A stretch of DNA of 64,000 nucleotides, from positions 1-64,000 of the forward strand of contig JAZNPK010000018.1 in assembly GCA_045589595.1 (NCBI GenBank). Direction: 5' to 3'. Of this stretch, positions 1-7,560 are shown in pieces (the stretch's first letter is position 1; every line of letters starts with the position of its first letter). This DNA is from SIG77 sp045589595 (lineage in GTDB: Bacteria > Verrucomicrobiota > Lentisphaeria > Victivallales > UBA1829). Position numbers and translations under genes: made by a program. Below the pieces are notes generated by a model. The model had not been told where the DNA came from. It saw nothing but the letters and a program-made list of their open reading frames with translations, and made no database searches.

Positions 1-17
1 CGTGAGGCTTGACCACC
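1..17 (+). rRNA. rrl: 23S rRNA, 3' end only (partial)
   Basis: The first bases, CGTGAGGCTTGACC, match the conserved extreme 3' end of bacterial 23S rRNA (E. coli ends CCGTGAGGCTTAACCTT). The gene begins outside the window. The exact 3' end is uncertain by a few bases. The position directly ahead of a 5S gene on the same strand supports the call. Confidence 0.8.
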
Positions 18-183
18 TTTTTTCAAGCACGATCTCTGCCAGGAGATCATGCTCGAAGAAAGCACAAGCATGCGTAAATTCAATGAAGCAGTTTGTCTCA
101 CACAAGCTCGTTTCAATACTCATCATCTATGATATCTGTTAGGACCAGTACCAACTCTGGCATCTTCGATTTAACCTTTTTTT
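18..183 (+). other. 23S-5S internal transcribed spacer
   Basis: This spacer holds no tRNA or reading frame that I can support. It starts with a strong hairpin, 24-36 pairing with 43-55 around a TGCCAG loop, which is where the pre-23S processing stalk is expected. The rest is AT-rich and ends in a T-run just before the 5S gene. Confidence 0.6.
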
Positions 184-297
184 TCCGGTGTCTATGGCGG
201 GCTTGATACTCACGTTCCCATCCCGAACACGATCGATAAGGGGCCCTGCGACGATGGTACTGCACACAAGAGTGCGGGAGAGTAGTTCGACGCCGGA
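184..297 (+). rRNA. rrf: 5S ribosomal RNA
   Basis: The 114-base segment opens with TCCGGTG and closes with CGCCGGA, which pair to give the terminal helix I of 5S rRNA. Inside are the hallmark loop B/C sequence CCCATCCCGAACACG and the late AGTAGTTCGACGCC segment. Length is within the usual 110-120 nt. It follows the 23S 3' end, as in a normal rrn operon, and is followed by eight T. Confidence 0.95.
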
Positions 298-311
298 TTT
301 TTTTTGTCCAT

Positions 312-354
312 AACGCGGACCTGATGAAAAATTCAGGCCCGCGTTCCCTTTTTT
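312..354 (+). terminator. rrn operon terminator
   Basis: A long stem (312-324 with 333-345, one mismatch) around a TGAAAAAT loop is followed by CCC and a run of six T. It lies 15 bases after the 5S gene and reads on the plus strand. Confidence 0.85.
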
Positions 355-377
355 AAAATACAGGGATATAAAAAAAG

Positions 378-399
378 AAAGCGCAGATTGCTGCGCTTT
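378..399 (-). terminator. Terminator of the Ehr/hydrogenase-like operon
   Basis: A perfect 9-bp stem (378-386 with 391-399) has a four-base loop and, read on the minus strand, is followed by a T-rich run (the A-run at 370-377). It sits 29 bases after the last small gene of the long minus-strand operon, convergent with the rrn terminator. Confidence 0.85.
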
Positions 400-427
400 T
401 TCAAAGGTTCGGTATCAAAAAACTTTT

Positions 428-676
428 TCAGTCCGGGCGATAATCGATAAGATTTTCATTTTCACGCCCGTTTCTCTTCCGCTCGGCGTGCCAATCTTCA
501 AGCTTCTTGCGCTCTTCCTCCGTGGGGATATATCCGTGATGTTTGATTTTTATTTCAAGCCCCTGCATTGCCCAATCACGAAACTTCTGAATGTTTTTTC
601 TTCCGGATTCCGTGCGCAAGGATCTCTCATAAAATTCTCTATCGCCGGGCGTTAAAATGTATGGATCCTGCGGCAT
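428..676 (-). CDS. Small hypothetical protein (82 aa)
   Basis: I do not recognise this charged, probably soluble 82-residue protein. It has no signal peptide or membrane segment; the C-terminal half is rich in Glu, Lys and Arg and likely helical. A strong GGAGG six bases before the ATG, placed inside the end of the previous gene, argues that it is translated. It is the last gene of the minus-strand operon that starts with the hydrogenase-like genes; one base separates it from the preceding stop, and a terminator follows. A role linked to its neighbour (69 aa) is possible, but nothing in the sequence shows it. Confidence 0.6.
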   Translation of the reverse strand: MPQDPYILTPGDREFYERSLRTESGRKNIQKFRDWAMQGLEIKIKHHGYIPTEEERKKLEDWHAERKRNGRENENLIDYRPD

Positions 677-677
677 A

Positions 678-887
678 TTACACCTCCGTTAAACAAATGT
701 GAAGGACATCATTGTTATCATAATATGGCTTAATATAATCCTTTTCTCCGGCTTTTAAAGCCCTGAATTTAATTTTATGATCAAAAAGTACCTCTTCATC
801 TGTTTGGATCCAGCTGTGCTGCCCCAGATATGTTCCGCTCCGACCGGAAATATGAAGCACCACCTTGTGCTTATGGTTTCCGCGCAT
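678..887 (-). CDS. Small hypothetical protein (69 aa)
   Basis: An unrecognised 69-residue protein, His/Lys-rich at the start and containing two aromatic-rich stretches. There is no membrane segment or signal. Its ATG lies two bases after the stop of the MFS gene, and the next small gene starts one base after its stop, so it is packed as an operon member. Its ribosome site is weak and translation probably depends on coupling to the transporter gene. Function unknown. Confidence 0.5.
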   Translation of the reverse strand: MRGNHKHKVVLHISGRSGTYLGQHSWIQTDEEVLFDHKIKFRALKAGEKDYIKPYYDNNDVLHICLTEV

Positions 888-889
888 TT

Positions 890-2221
890 TCAGCGCTGGA
901 TCGTTTTTCTGACGCTGTCTTCGCCGTGTTCCTCACGGTAGGAATCGATCACCTTTTTGAGTTTGAAAATAAAAGGTACTCCGATGAGCAATATGGGCAG
1001 AGTCAGAGAAAAATACCAATGAAACACTGTCATAGGTGTACCGTCCTTTGCCATCAACTCGGAGCATTTCATCAATCCAGTCACGATCATTATCCCGATC
1101 AACCCGGCTGCTGCGCCGTGAATGAGGTTGAGGAGCATGGATGAAGCCACCTGTTTTTCCTTGGGTACGCTCATCAGAAAATAATGGATCAAAGCATTGT
1201 TGGTGAACATATTGGCGACGCCCTGGATCGCGAATGGGATCAGGATCAACAGCCAGTTCAGGAACGTAAAACCTTCCATTGACGGCAGCAGCAGCCAGAA
1301 GATACACACGGGGAAGAACAGCAGATATCCGATAATGATCACTTTCCGCGGTCCGATTTTCCGGGTCAGGGGGATTCCCCACTGGCATGCAGTGATCTGG
1401 ATGATCAACTGGAACAGTGAGAACAGGATGGCATTTGTATCGGACACACCGCCGCCGCGTTTGAGTGTCAGCAGCCCCATCGGACCGACGAGGATGTTAC
1501 CGATATTACAGAAAAACCATGCAGTAACGAGCTGGAGAACGATTTTTGTTTTCAGGACATAACTGATCCCGTCGAGAATCGGTTTGTGTGCGGATTCGCT
1601 GAGGATCGAAGTTTCCGTAATATTGCGGACAAATGTGGAAGCTGTCACGCCCAGCATGGCACCGGCGACGATGATACTGCTCAGGGCGATCATGGAATCG
1701 TTGAAATGGAGCAGAATACTGATGCCGATCATGGCGACCACGCCGGAAACATAAAAAAGTCCGAAAGATTTTCCGATTATGACCGGGCGTTCTTTTTCAT
1801 CGGAAATATCGCCCACCAGCGGCTGACTCATGACACATCCTGCGGCACGGAATCCGTAAAACAGAAATGATCCGAAGAGCAGAACGATCCCGGCGGCGAT
1901 ATTGGACCAGAGGTTGATCAATGCGCAGAATGCCACCATCAGCACCGAAACATTCCGGCAGACCCAGAAATCCGCCATACATTGAGCCGCACCGACAGCG
2001 GCAGTGCGTTTGACGCCAAGGGGGAGCAGCAGGTATCCCAGATACAACATTGCGCCGATCAGCGAAATGATCGTGTTCGACATATTCAACCGCACCGCAA
2101 AAAGCACGATCACAGTTTCACCGAGGCACATATAGGATGCCCCGTTGATCGCATTGAAGCAGAGGTAGTTGAACTGGGATTTTTTGCGTTGTTCTGCTGT
2201 AAGTGGCTGATTCTGAATCAT
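890..2221 (-). CDS. MFS-type membrane transporter
   Basis: This 443-residue protein is dominated by about twelve hydrophobic segments, with a central hydrophilic loop near residues 195-220, the usual layout of the major facilitator superfamily. A GxxxD-like loop motif (PLVGDISDEKERP, near residue 140) fits the loop between TM4 and TM5 of the GPH/sugar-cation type, but I cannot name a substrate. It starts nine bases after the hydrogenase-like small subunit and has only a weak ribosome site, so it is probably cotranscribed with and coupled to the Ehr-like complex. A carrier using the ion gradient made by that complex would make sense; that is inference. Confidence 0.8.
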   Translation of the reverse strand: MIQNQPLTAEQRKKSQFNYLCFNAINGASYMCLGETVIVLFAVRLNMSNTIISLIGAMLYLGYLLLPLGVKRTAAVGAAQCMADFWVCRNVSVLMVAFCALINLWSNIAAGIVLLFGSFLFYGFRAAGCVMSQPLVGDISDEKERPVIIGKSFGLFYVSGVVAMIGISILLHFNDSMIALSSIIVAGAMLGVTASTFVRNITETSILSESAHKPILDGISYVLKTKIVLQLVTAWFFCNIGNILVGPMGLLTLKRGGGVSDTNAILFSLFQLIIQITACQWGIPLTRKIGPRKVIIIGYLLFFPVCIFWLLLPSMEGFTFLNWLLILIPFAIQGVANMFTNNALIHYFLMSVPKEKQVASSMLLNLIHGAAAGLIGIMIVTGLMKCSELMAKDGTPMTVFHWYFSLTLPILLIGVPFIFKLKKVIDSYREEHGEDSVRKTIQR

Positions 2222-2230
2222 TTTTATATT

Positions 2231-2989
2231 TTACCGTGGTTTATTGCCCATAAAACGGATCAGTGCTTCCAGCAGCGTTGCGGGATGGGGCGGGCAGCCG
2301 GGAACATACAGATCCACTTTCAGAATATCCTCCACGCCGTTGCAGACTTCCGGATTTCCGGCAAAAAGTCCGCCGGAAATGGCACAAGTTCCGCACGCGA
2401 CAACGAAAGCCGGATCCGGCACAGCGGCAAATGTTTTTTTCAATGCGAGGAGCATATTTTTGCTGACGGGTCCCGTGATGAGGACACAATCGGCATGTCT
2501 GGGGGAGGCGACAGCCTGGATCCCGAAGCGTCCCATATCCCAGGCGAGAGTGTGCAGCACATTGAAATCCAGTTCGCACGCGGCGCAACCGCCGGCGGAG
2601 ATCTGCCGGATCTTGAGGGATTTTCCGCAGAGATCCCGAATCTGTTGATCGGGCTGGGTGCGGTAAGTGTATGCCGGAGATGACGCGGAGCGGATCAGAT
2701 CCTGCCGTTCAAAAGCGGCGAGATCGTGATTGTCAGAAAAACGGATCCTGCCCGCGGGACAGATCTTTTCGCATTTCCGACAGAAAATACATTTACCGGT
2801 ATCGAGGGTATGATTTTCAGAGATGGCATCCGTTGGGCAGACATCGCGGCAGAGATGGCAATCGCCGCTGCATCGGCTGTCGGAGATCTCCGGCAGTCCG
2901 GCAAAACGGTCGGGCATTACCGGCGGAGTTGCGGGGAAAGATCCGGTGCGGTACCCCTGTTTGAATCTGGCATTCAGAATTTTGAACAT
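2231..2989 (-). CDS. Ferredoxin-hydrogenase small subunit fusion (HyfH/HyfI, NuoI/NuoB-like)
   Basis: This 252-residue protein joins two electron-carrying modules. Residues 35-80 are a 2x[4Fe-4S] ferredoxin with ligands C40, C44, C47, C51 and C67, C70, C73, C77. Residues 120-245 are a NuoB/HyfI-type small subunit with C135 and C138 (CAAC), C199/C202 (ACGTC) and C232 (PGCPPHP), the set that binds the proximal N2-like cluster. In most relatives these are two proteins, HyfH and HyfI. It is the last of six complex genes; 18 bases separate it from the large subunit gene, and a purine-rich AAAGG lies just ahead of the ATG. It should pass electrons between a soluble donor and the large subunit at the inner face of the membrane. 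Confidence 0.88.
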   Translation of the reverse strand: MFKILNARFKQGYRTGSFPATPPVMPDRFAGLPEISDSRCSGDCHLCRDVCPTDAISENHTLDTGKCIFCRKCEKICPAGRIRFSDNHDLAAFERQDLIRSASSPAYTYRTQPDQQIRDLCGKSLKIRQISAGGCAACELDFNVLHTLAWDMGRFGIQAVASPRHADCVLITGPVSKNMLLALKKTFAAVPDPAFVVACGTCAISGGLFAGNPEVCNGVEDILKVDLYVPGCPPHPATLLEALIRFMGNKPR

Positions 2990-3007
2990 TTTTTTGCCTT
3001 TCCTTTC

Positions 3008-4483
3008 TTACAGGTCGTGTCCGCAATAGGACAGATTGAAACTTTTATTGCAGATGGGGAAATTGGAGATCTGTTCTCCGCGGAGCGCCATGGCAAGTCC
3101 GAACCAGTTATGGAACGAGGGATCCACCACTTTGTATCTGGCAAATTTTCCGTTATGATCCGTCAGCGCCACATGACAAAGCTGTCCGCGCCACGCTTCG
3201 GCGAGGGTGACACCGATGGCATCCGGCATCAAATCGGGCAGTTCGGGTGCGCCGGTGTGAGTTTTTCCGTCCGGCAGAGACTGCAGAAGTTGTTTGATGA
3301 ACTGGATGGACTGCGTCAGTTCCTGCTGACGGATCTTTGCTCTTGCCGCCACATCGCCGTTTTCCTCAAACGCCATTTCCGGTGCAGAATTTTTGTACCA
3401 GCCGTAAGCGTGAGATGTGCGGATATCGCAACGGATCCCGCTCGCGCGAGCCGCCGCCCCCACCAGACCGGCTTCTTTTGCCGTGGCGGTCGAAACGGTT
3501 CCCGTATTTTCCAGACGGTCCAGAACGGAGGGGGAATCGAACATGAGATCCAGCGCGCTGTTCAGATCCTTTTCGCCCTGTTCCAGACGGCGGAGCAGTT
3601 CGGCGGCGCGATCCTGATCGAGATCGTATGATGTTCCGCCCGGAACGATCAGACCTCTGCCGAAACGGTTTCCGCAGAGCAGGGCGGTCATATTCAGAAA
3701 ATCGCCGCGGATGCGTCCGCAATAAGAAGCGGTGGGCAGATATGCCACATCTCCGGCAAGTGCGCCGAGGTCGCCGATATGATTGGCGATCCGTTCCAGT
3801 TCCCACGCGATCGCGCGGATCGCTTCGCTGCGCGGAGAAACGGTGATGCCGGAAAGTCTTTCGATCATCCGGCAATAATTTCCGGCAGCGGCAGTGGATG
3901 TATCGCCCGCCATCACTTCCATTACGGGAAGCGTTTTGGGGGAGGGGCCGCCGGTCAGCATTTTTTCGATGCCTCTGTGCTGATATCCGAGGGAGATCTC
4001 AAGGGAATAAACATCTTCCCCCATACACTGGAACCGGAAATGACCGGGTTCGATCACGCCCGCATGGACAGGACCGACAGCGACTTCGTGGGTGGAATCG
4101 CCTTCCATCGTGAAATAATTTGTTACGCCGATCACATCGTTTTCATTGGTGAAACGGATGGGTTTGAGCCAGGGATGTCCCTCCGGAACGATCCCGGTCT
4201 GCTCAAAGATCTCCCGTTCAAACCAGTGAAACGCCGGGACCGCAGTTGTGAACGCTGGATACGATCTGCCGGGGACGTCTGCCGCCGCCGCACAAATTTT
4301 ATCCGGTTCTTCATCGTTGTGCCAAACGGCATAAAACCGGTTGTTTTCTACAAAAAAAGCATCAATGGTGCGTGCGTGCGTGGCAGTCAGCATCAGCCGG
4401 AACTCCGTAAAATCCAGAACGGGCAGAGCCGACAGCGGCGCAGAAGATCCATTTGCGAGTGTCAGAAAAGAAAAATGATTCAT
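3008..4483 (-). CDS. Hydrogenase large-subunit-like protein (HyfG/NuoC-NuoD fusion) lacking NiFe ligands
   Basis: The protein has an N-terminal NuoC-like part (about residues 20-110, ending in the WFEREIFE motif) and a NuoD/large-subunit part with the typical SLGYQHRGIEK segment near residue 162. In true group 4 hydrogenases the large subunit carries CGxC early and CxxC near the end. Here the first site (about residues 190-198) reads VMAGDTSTA with no cysteine, and the C-terminal site has only C478 and C487, nine apart, in a SFNLSYCGHDL context. NiFe binding is therefore unlikely. This fits the known Ehr (energy-converting hydrogenase-related) complexes. I start at ATG 4483; a TTG six codons upstream overlaps the previous gene. 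No hyp maturation genes are in view. Confidence 0.85.
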   Translation of the reverse strand: MNHFSFLTLANGSSAPLSALPVLDFTEFRLMLTATHARTIDAFFVENNRFYAVWHNDEEPDKICAAAADVPGRSYPAFTTAVPAFHWFEREIFEQTGIVPEGHPWLKPIRFTNENDVIGVTNYFTMEGDSTHEVAVGPVHAGVIEPGHFRFQCMGEDVYSLEISLGYQHRGIEKMLTGGPSPKTLPVMEVMAGDTSTAAAGNYCRMIERLSGITVSPRSEAIRAIAWELERIANHIGDLGALAGDVAYLPTASYCGRIRGDFLNMTALLCGNRFGRGLIVPGGTSYDLDQDRAAELLRRLEQGEKDLNSALDLMFDSPSVLDRLENTGTVSTATAKEAGLVGAAARASGIRCDIRTSHAYGWYKNSAPEMAFEENGDVAARAKIRQQELTQSIQFIKQLLQSLPDGKTHTGAPELPDLMPDAIGVTLAEAWRGQLCHVALTDHNGKFARYKVVDPSFHNWFGLAMALRGEQISNFPICNKSFNLSYCGHDL

Positions 4484-4485
4484 GA

Positions 4486-5913
4486 TCAACGAAATCCCCA
4501 ATTCAGAATGATAGTGAGAGCAGTTCCGAATGCGATCGCCAACATGATCGCAGCCGCCGGGATCATGGCAAGCCGTTCCGTCCGGTTCAGACGTTCATCT
4601 TCCGGAACCTTTGCGGGGACTCCCATGCACATACTCAAAGCGATTTTACTCATACCGGCAAAAACCGCAAACAGCAGGATCAAAACCACCGCCGCCAGAA
4701 TGGGCGAAGCCATAATTTTGATCAGCGTGAATTCCGTCACAAACAGCGGAGACGGCGGTGTGCCGCAAATGAGGAGAATACCGGTGAGCCAGAGCGCACT
4801 GGTGCAGGGCAGAGTCTTGAACGAGCCGCTGACTGCCGCCACACTGCGCGTTCCATACGCCAGAAGCAGATTGCCCGCCAGCAGGAAGAGCGACATTTTG
4901 ATGAGGGAATGTCCGCAGAGATGCAATACGGAAATATCGGCGGCGCCCACACCCCAGAGAAGGGCGGCGATCCCCATGTGTTCCACACTGGAATATGCCA
5001 ACATCCGTTTGAAGTCGGCCTGGCGGATGATGAAAAATGCAGCAGTTGCCAGACTGATCAGCCCCAATGCGATCAACAGATCACTGCAGAACGTTTTGAG
5101 TTCAGCCGGAGCCACATCCATCACCCGGATGATGCCGAGGAATGAACAGTTCAATAACGCTCCGGAAAGAAGCGCGGAAACCGATCCGGGCGCTTCACTG
5201 TGGGCGTCCGGCAGCCATGTGTGGAAGGGGGCAAGACCCATTTTTGTGCCGTATCCGGCAAGAATGAAGATAAATGCCGCTTTGAACCAGCCGATATGGA
5301 ATTGTGCGGATGCATTTTTCATCAAATCCATATTGAGACCGTGGATCCCGGCAGGATGTGCCGCCACCGCCATTGTGATGGTGCCGAAAAGTGCAAGTCC
5401 GATTCCCACGGAACAGATGAGCAGATATTTCCACATGGCTTCAAGGGATCGGTCCGAAAGATGATAGCAGATCAGAGGCGCACTGACCAGTGTTGTGGCT
5501 TCCACTGCGACCCAGAGCAGACCGAAGTTCCGGGCGGAAATGACCAGTGTCATCGTGCCGAGAAATGCCAACAGCGCGGGCAGGAAAATGGATCTGTTGA
5601 AGATGAGGATGTGGCTGTGATTGTGGGCATAAGCCTTGTCCGCATGAAGCCAGAAAAGCGTATGGACCGATACCGCCAGAAACAGGAACGATGTAATGGC
5701 AAGGATGATACGGGCAAGTGCGTCAAGCCCCAGCCATTCATTGCCCGCCGGACAGCAGACGAAGGTATAAGCCGTGATCCCCGTGTGCAGAAACGCTGTC
5801 AGCAGCAGGATCATCCGCGCAGTGCGGGATCTGCCGTCCAGAAGGAATGTGACCACAGACGCCGCCAGAGGAATACCGATCAGCAGCAGGATGGGAAGCA
5901 TGGAAAATGTCAT
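4486..5913 (-). CDS. Antiporter-like membrane subunit (HyfF/NuoN-NuoM-like)
   Basis: This is a 475-residue, highly hydrophobic protein of the complex I/Mrp antiporter family (proton_antipo_M). It carries the conserved glutamate in WVAVEATTL and the signature GLAPFHTWLPDAHSEAP. Such subunits move protons or sodium ions as the peripheral arm is oxidised or reduced. GTG 5919 overlaps the HyfE-like stop, but ATG 5913 has the better spaced GGGGG site and is chosen. It is the second antiporter-like subunit in the operon, with the larger HyfB-like protein at its start. Confidence 0.88.
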   Translation of the reverse strand: MTFSMLPILLLIGIPLAASVVTFLLDGRSRTARMILLLTAFLHTGITAYTFVCCPAGNEWLGLDALARIILAITSFLFLAVSVHTLFWLHADKAYAHNHSHILIFNRSIFLPALLAFLGTMTLVISARNFGLLWVAVEATTLVSAPLICYHLSDRSLEAMWKYLLICSVGIGLALFGTITMAVAAHPAGIHGLNMDLMKNASAQFHIGWFKAAFIFILAGYGTKMGLAPFHTWLPDAHSEAPGSVSALLSGALLNCSFLGIIRVMDVAPAELKTFCSDLLIALGLISLATAAFFIIRQADFKRMLAYSSVEHMGIAALLWGVGAADISVLHLCGHSLIKMSLFLLAGNLLLAYGTRSVAAVSGSFKTLPCTSALWLTGILLICGTPPSPLFVTEFTLIKIMASPILAAVVLILLFAVFAGMSKIALSMCMGVPAKVPEDERLNRTERLAMIPAAAIMLAIAFGTALTIILNWGFR

Positions 5914-5915
5914 GA

Positions 5916-6617
5916 TCACGCCCCCTTTCTTTCTGCGGCGGGATCCGTCTGCCAGTCGCCCAGACGGTTCAGACGGTCGGAATCAATGTGCTGAAATTCC
6001 CGGCTGATCCGGAAGACCGCGATCCCCATAACGAATACCAGAACAAATACATCCAGCAGGATGCCCAGTTCCACCAGCAGACCGTATTCCAGCGCCATGC
6101 CGGTACCGAAGGCGGTGATGCCGTTTTCAAATGTCAGGAACCCGACCGCCTGCGTCAATGCTTTGCGCCGTGCAATGATCAGGAACAGACCCGTCAGCAG
6201 CGTGGTGAACGCCGCCGGAGCCGCGAGAAGCGACAATGCATTTTCCGGCAGCGGCAGATGCTGACAGAAGATGAAAGATACCGCCGCAATACACAGAACG
6301 ACCAGCAGAGAGAAGGAATATCCAGCCAGGGGTTCCAGTTCACGGCAGACATGAGCGGAACGCATCGTCCGCGCCAGAAGCAGCGGGATCAGCACCCCTT
6401 TCAGACCAAGATTCAACAGGGCGATCACGATCAGTTCGCTGTGAGGCAGACCCGTTTTCCAGTTCCATGCGATGAGAGGCAGAAGCCCGATCACCAATCC
6501 CTGGATCGCCACGATCCGGATGCAATGGAGCAGACGGCTGGATGTGACCAGCAGAATATCCAGTGCAAAAAGTGCGGCAAAAAGAGCCGTTGCCGCTGTA
6601 AACATCTGATTTGTCAT
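5916..6617 (-). CDS. Membrane subunit HyfE-like (NuoK-containing)
   Basis: The 233-residue protein has about seven hydrophobic segments. Its C-terminal half, including the GFLTFENGITAFGTG segment with a buried glutamate, matches the NuoK-like domain of HyfE; the tail contains the LGDW motif typical of HyfE. Position between the HyfC-like and HyfF-like genes, with one base to the former and overlap with the latter, is the standard hyf order. It is expected to be part of the ion-translocating membrane arm. Confidence 0.85.
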   Translation of the reverse strand: MTNQMFTAATALFAALFALDILLVTSSRLLHCIRIVAIQGLVIGLLPLIAWNWKTGLPHSELIVIALLNLGLKGVLIPLLLARTMRSAHVCRELEPLAGYSFSLLVVLCIAAVSFIFCQHLPLPENALSLLAAPAAFTTLLTGLFLIIARRKALTQAVGFLTFENGITAFGTGMALEYGLLVELGILLDVFVLVFVMGIAVFRISREFQHIDSDRLNRLGDWQTDPAAERKGA

Positions 6618-6618
6618 A

Positions 6619-7560
6619 TTACTTTACCACCTTTCCGAAAACGGGCAGCAGACTGAGGGCAAGTGCGGCAAATGCCAGTGCCGTCAGCAGCATTTGCGGG
6701 ACCTTGAGAAAACGGTAACGTGCCGTTGTCGATTCAATGATGCCAGTTACGATACCGACCAGAAGCACTCCGGCAGGCTGGATCAGCAGCGATGCCGCCG
6801 GAGAGATCGCACCGGGCAGAAGCATATTCACCAGCAGAATGGAAAAGATCCAGAGTTTCAGCGCGGCGCTGTAATGGATCAGCGCAAGGTCAGGTCCGCC
6901 GTTGTCCAGGATCATGGCTTCATGGATCATGGTGAGTTCCAGATGCGTTTCCGGATCGTCAAAAGGAACCCGGCAGTTTTCTGTCAGCAGCACGATCAGC
7001 ATGGCAAATGCCGCAAAGATCAGAGCCGCGTTGCCCGCGATCCACGGTCCGTTCAGCGTATTCAACAGCATCCCGCCCAGCGAAAATGAACTTGTCAGCA
7101 CCGCCAGAAACGCACAGATCATCAGCGTTGCGGCTTCTGCCAGTGCGGAGAACTGGACCTCCCGGCTTGCGCCCATCCCTTCAAAAGCCGACCCCGTATC
7201 CAATGCACCGAGGACCGTGATGATCCTGCCGAATCCGAGCAGATAGAGAAACAGCATCACATCTCCGGTAAACGCAAAGGGAGAAATGCTGTTTGCAAAA
7301 GGAATGAAGATCAGTGCCGCCAACAGGACCGCCAGATTCAGGACCGGAGCCATCCGGACCAGACCGCCGGATGTGGTGCTGCGGATGCTGCCGCGTTTCA
7401 GCAGTTTGGCAATGTCGTAGTACATCTGAAGGAGACGCGGTCCCTTTCTGCCGGCAAAAAATGCTTTTGTTTTGTTGATGATCCCCGGCAGCAGGGGCGT
7501 AAGGAGCAGGGAGATGATCAGACCTGCCGCCCAGCAGAGTTGTTCCGTAATGTGATTCAT
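6619..7560 (-). CDS. Membrane anchor subunit HyfC-like (NuoH-like)
   Basis: The 313-residue protein matches the NuoH/HyfC family: an early GRKGPRLLQMYYDIAKLL segment and the loop ENCRVPFDDPETHLELTMIHE, which in NuoH faces the quinone/large-subunit junction. About eight hydrophobic helices are present. It overlaps the end of the HyfB-like gene by four bases (ATGA), so translation is coupled. It anchors the peripheral arm to the membrane arm. Confidence 0.9.
   Translation of the reverse strand: MNHITEQLCWAAGLIISLLLTPLLPGIINKTKAFFAGRKGPRLLQMYYDIAKLLKRGSIRSTTSGGLVRMAPVLNLAVLLAALIFIPFANSISPFAFTGDVMLFLYLLGFGRIITVLGALDTGSAFEGMGASREVQFSALAEAATLMICAFLAVLTSSFSLGGMLLNTLNGPWIAGNAALIFAAFAMLIVLLTENCRVPFDDPETHLELTMIHEAMILDNGGPDLALIHYSAALKLWIFSILLVNMLLPGAISPAASLLIQPAGVLLVGIVTGIIESTTARYRFLKVPQMLLTALAFAALALSLLPVFGKVVK

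Noticed and set aside
18..183. A possible tRNA in the rRNA spacer.
   Set aside because: No segment gives acceptor, D, anticodon and T arms; only a processing-type hairpin at 24-55 is seen.
3779..5464. A 561-codon plus-strand frame across the hydrogenase-like genes.
   Set aside because: It spans two clear minus-strand genes with strong family motifs and contains no motif of its own.
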